From the NCBI GenBank assembly GCA_937983315.1, contig CALKAH010000356.1, positions 1 through 7,085 on the forward strand: DNA of 7,085 nt, read 5' to 3'. The notes below the pieces were generated by a model. That model was not told the origin of the DNA. It made no database searches and saw only the letters and a list, made by a program, of their open reading frames with translations. Source of the stretch: an uncultured Acholeplasmataceae bacterium. GTDB lineage: Bacteria; Bacillota_I; Bacilli_A; Acholeplasmatales; Acholeplasmataceae. Made by a program: the position numbers and the translations under genes. Shown piece by piece: positions 6,985-7,085 of the stretch. Each line of letters starts with the position of its first letter. The first letter of the stretch is position 1.

Positions 6985-6990
6985 ATTATA
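6985..6990 (-). promoter_or_regulatory. Possible -10 box upstream of the nucleotidyltransferase gene
   Basis: A perfect TATAAT lies 16 bases upstream of ATG 6968. No acceptable -35 is found at 16-18 bases, and the predicted start near 6978 would leave a leader barely long enough to hold the AGGTGAT site. It may be a weak promoter or chance. Confidence 0.35.
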
Positions 6991-7039
6991 CTTAATAATC
7001 CCAAAAATCATCCCTGATGAAAGAACAATGAAATGCTTC

Positions 7040-7085
7040 AGATCGGAAGAGCACACGTCTGAACTCCAGTCACCGAATACGATCT
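7040..7085. other. Illumina adapter and index (non-biological)
   Basis: The sequence starts with AGATCGGAAGAGC and continues as the TruSeq index adapter to 7073. It is followed by the index position CGAATACG (7074-7081) and ATCT, the first bases of the P7 stem. It is the exact reverse complement of the other end over 44 bases. Biological sequence ends at 7039. Confidence 0.97.

Noticed and set aside
6969..7004. TTG start of the nucleotidyltransferase at 7004
   Set aside because: Weak initiation context, a TATAAT box lies downstream of it, and ATG 6968 has AGGTGAT just upstream.
7003..7020. Small hairpin (TCATC-AGG-GATGA followed by TTTTT on the minus strand) as terminator of an upstream gene
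   Set aside because: The stem is only five pairs with two G-C pairs and a three-base loop, and no upstream gene is visible before the adapter; too weak to call.
1..7085. Terminal inverted repeats of a linear plasmid, phage or transposon
   Set aside because: The repeated bases are Illumina adapter and index sequence.

Overview
The window is one short linear contig of bacterial DNA with Illumina library sequence still attached at both ends. Positions 1-44 and 7040-7085 are TruSeq-type adapter plus an 8-base index, in inverted orientation. The biological insert is therefore 45-7039. All seven genes lie on the minus strand, so transcription runs from high to low coordinates.

Organism: the DNA is moderately AT-rich. 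Shine-Dalgarno sites are strong (AAGGAG/AGGTGAT type) and -10 boxes are consensus TATAAT. MsrB and PgpA closely resemble their Bacillus-type relatives. TAA, TAG and TGA all end genes and Trp is TGG, so the standard code is used, not the Mycoplasma code. This suggests Bacillota (Bacilli in the broad sense, possibly a lineage near Acholeplasma/Izemoplasma or Erysipelotrichia). I cannot name the genus.

Layout in transcription order: (1) 6968-6186, a nucleotidyltransferase resembling LnuB/LnuF-type lincosamide nucleotidyltransferases. (2) 6171-5077, a membrane-anchored Ca2+-dependent PI-PLC-family phosphodiesterase, 14 bases downstream and probably co-transcribed. (3) A textbook promoter, then 4996-4475, a PgpA/YutG-family phosphatidylglycerophosphatase, closed by a hairpin terminator that overlaps its stop codon. 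(4) A promoter, then a large soluble hybrid histidine kinase (GAF-HisKA-HATPase-degenerate receiver-receiver-HPt). (5) msrB. (6) An HSL-family alpha/beta hydrolase. (7) A chloramphenicol-acetyltransferase-like gene that overlaps the hydrolase by 11 bases and is cut off by the contig end in the middle of its active-site motif. No terminator is visible between genes 4 and 7, so they form one likely operon.

Functionally there are two small units around pgpA. One is a pair of NTase and phospholipid-type phosphodiesterase. The other is a signalling/repair/detoxification operon: sensor kinase, methionine sulfoxide reductase, esterase and acetyltransferase. The most unusual points are the vestigial first receiver in the kinase (phospho-acceptor Asp replaced by Glu, signalling Lys by Trp), the overlapping esterase/acetyltransferase pair, and the adapter-bounded ends. 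I see no CRISPR array, RNA gene, insertion sequence or clear novel multi-gene system.
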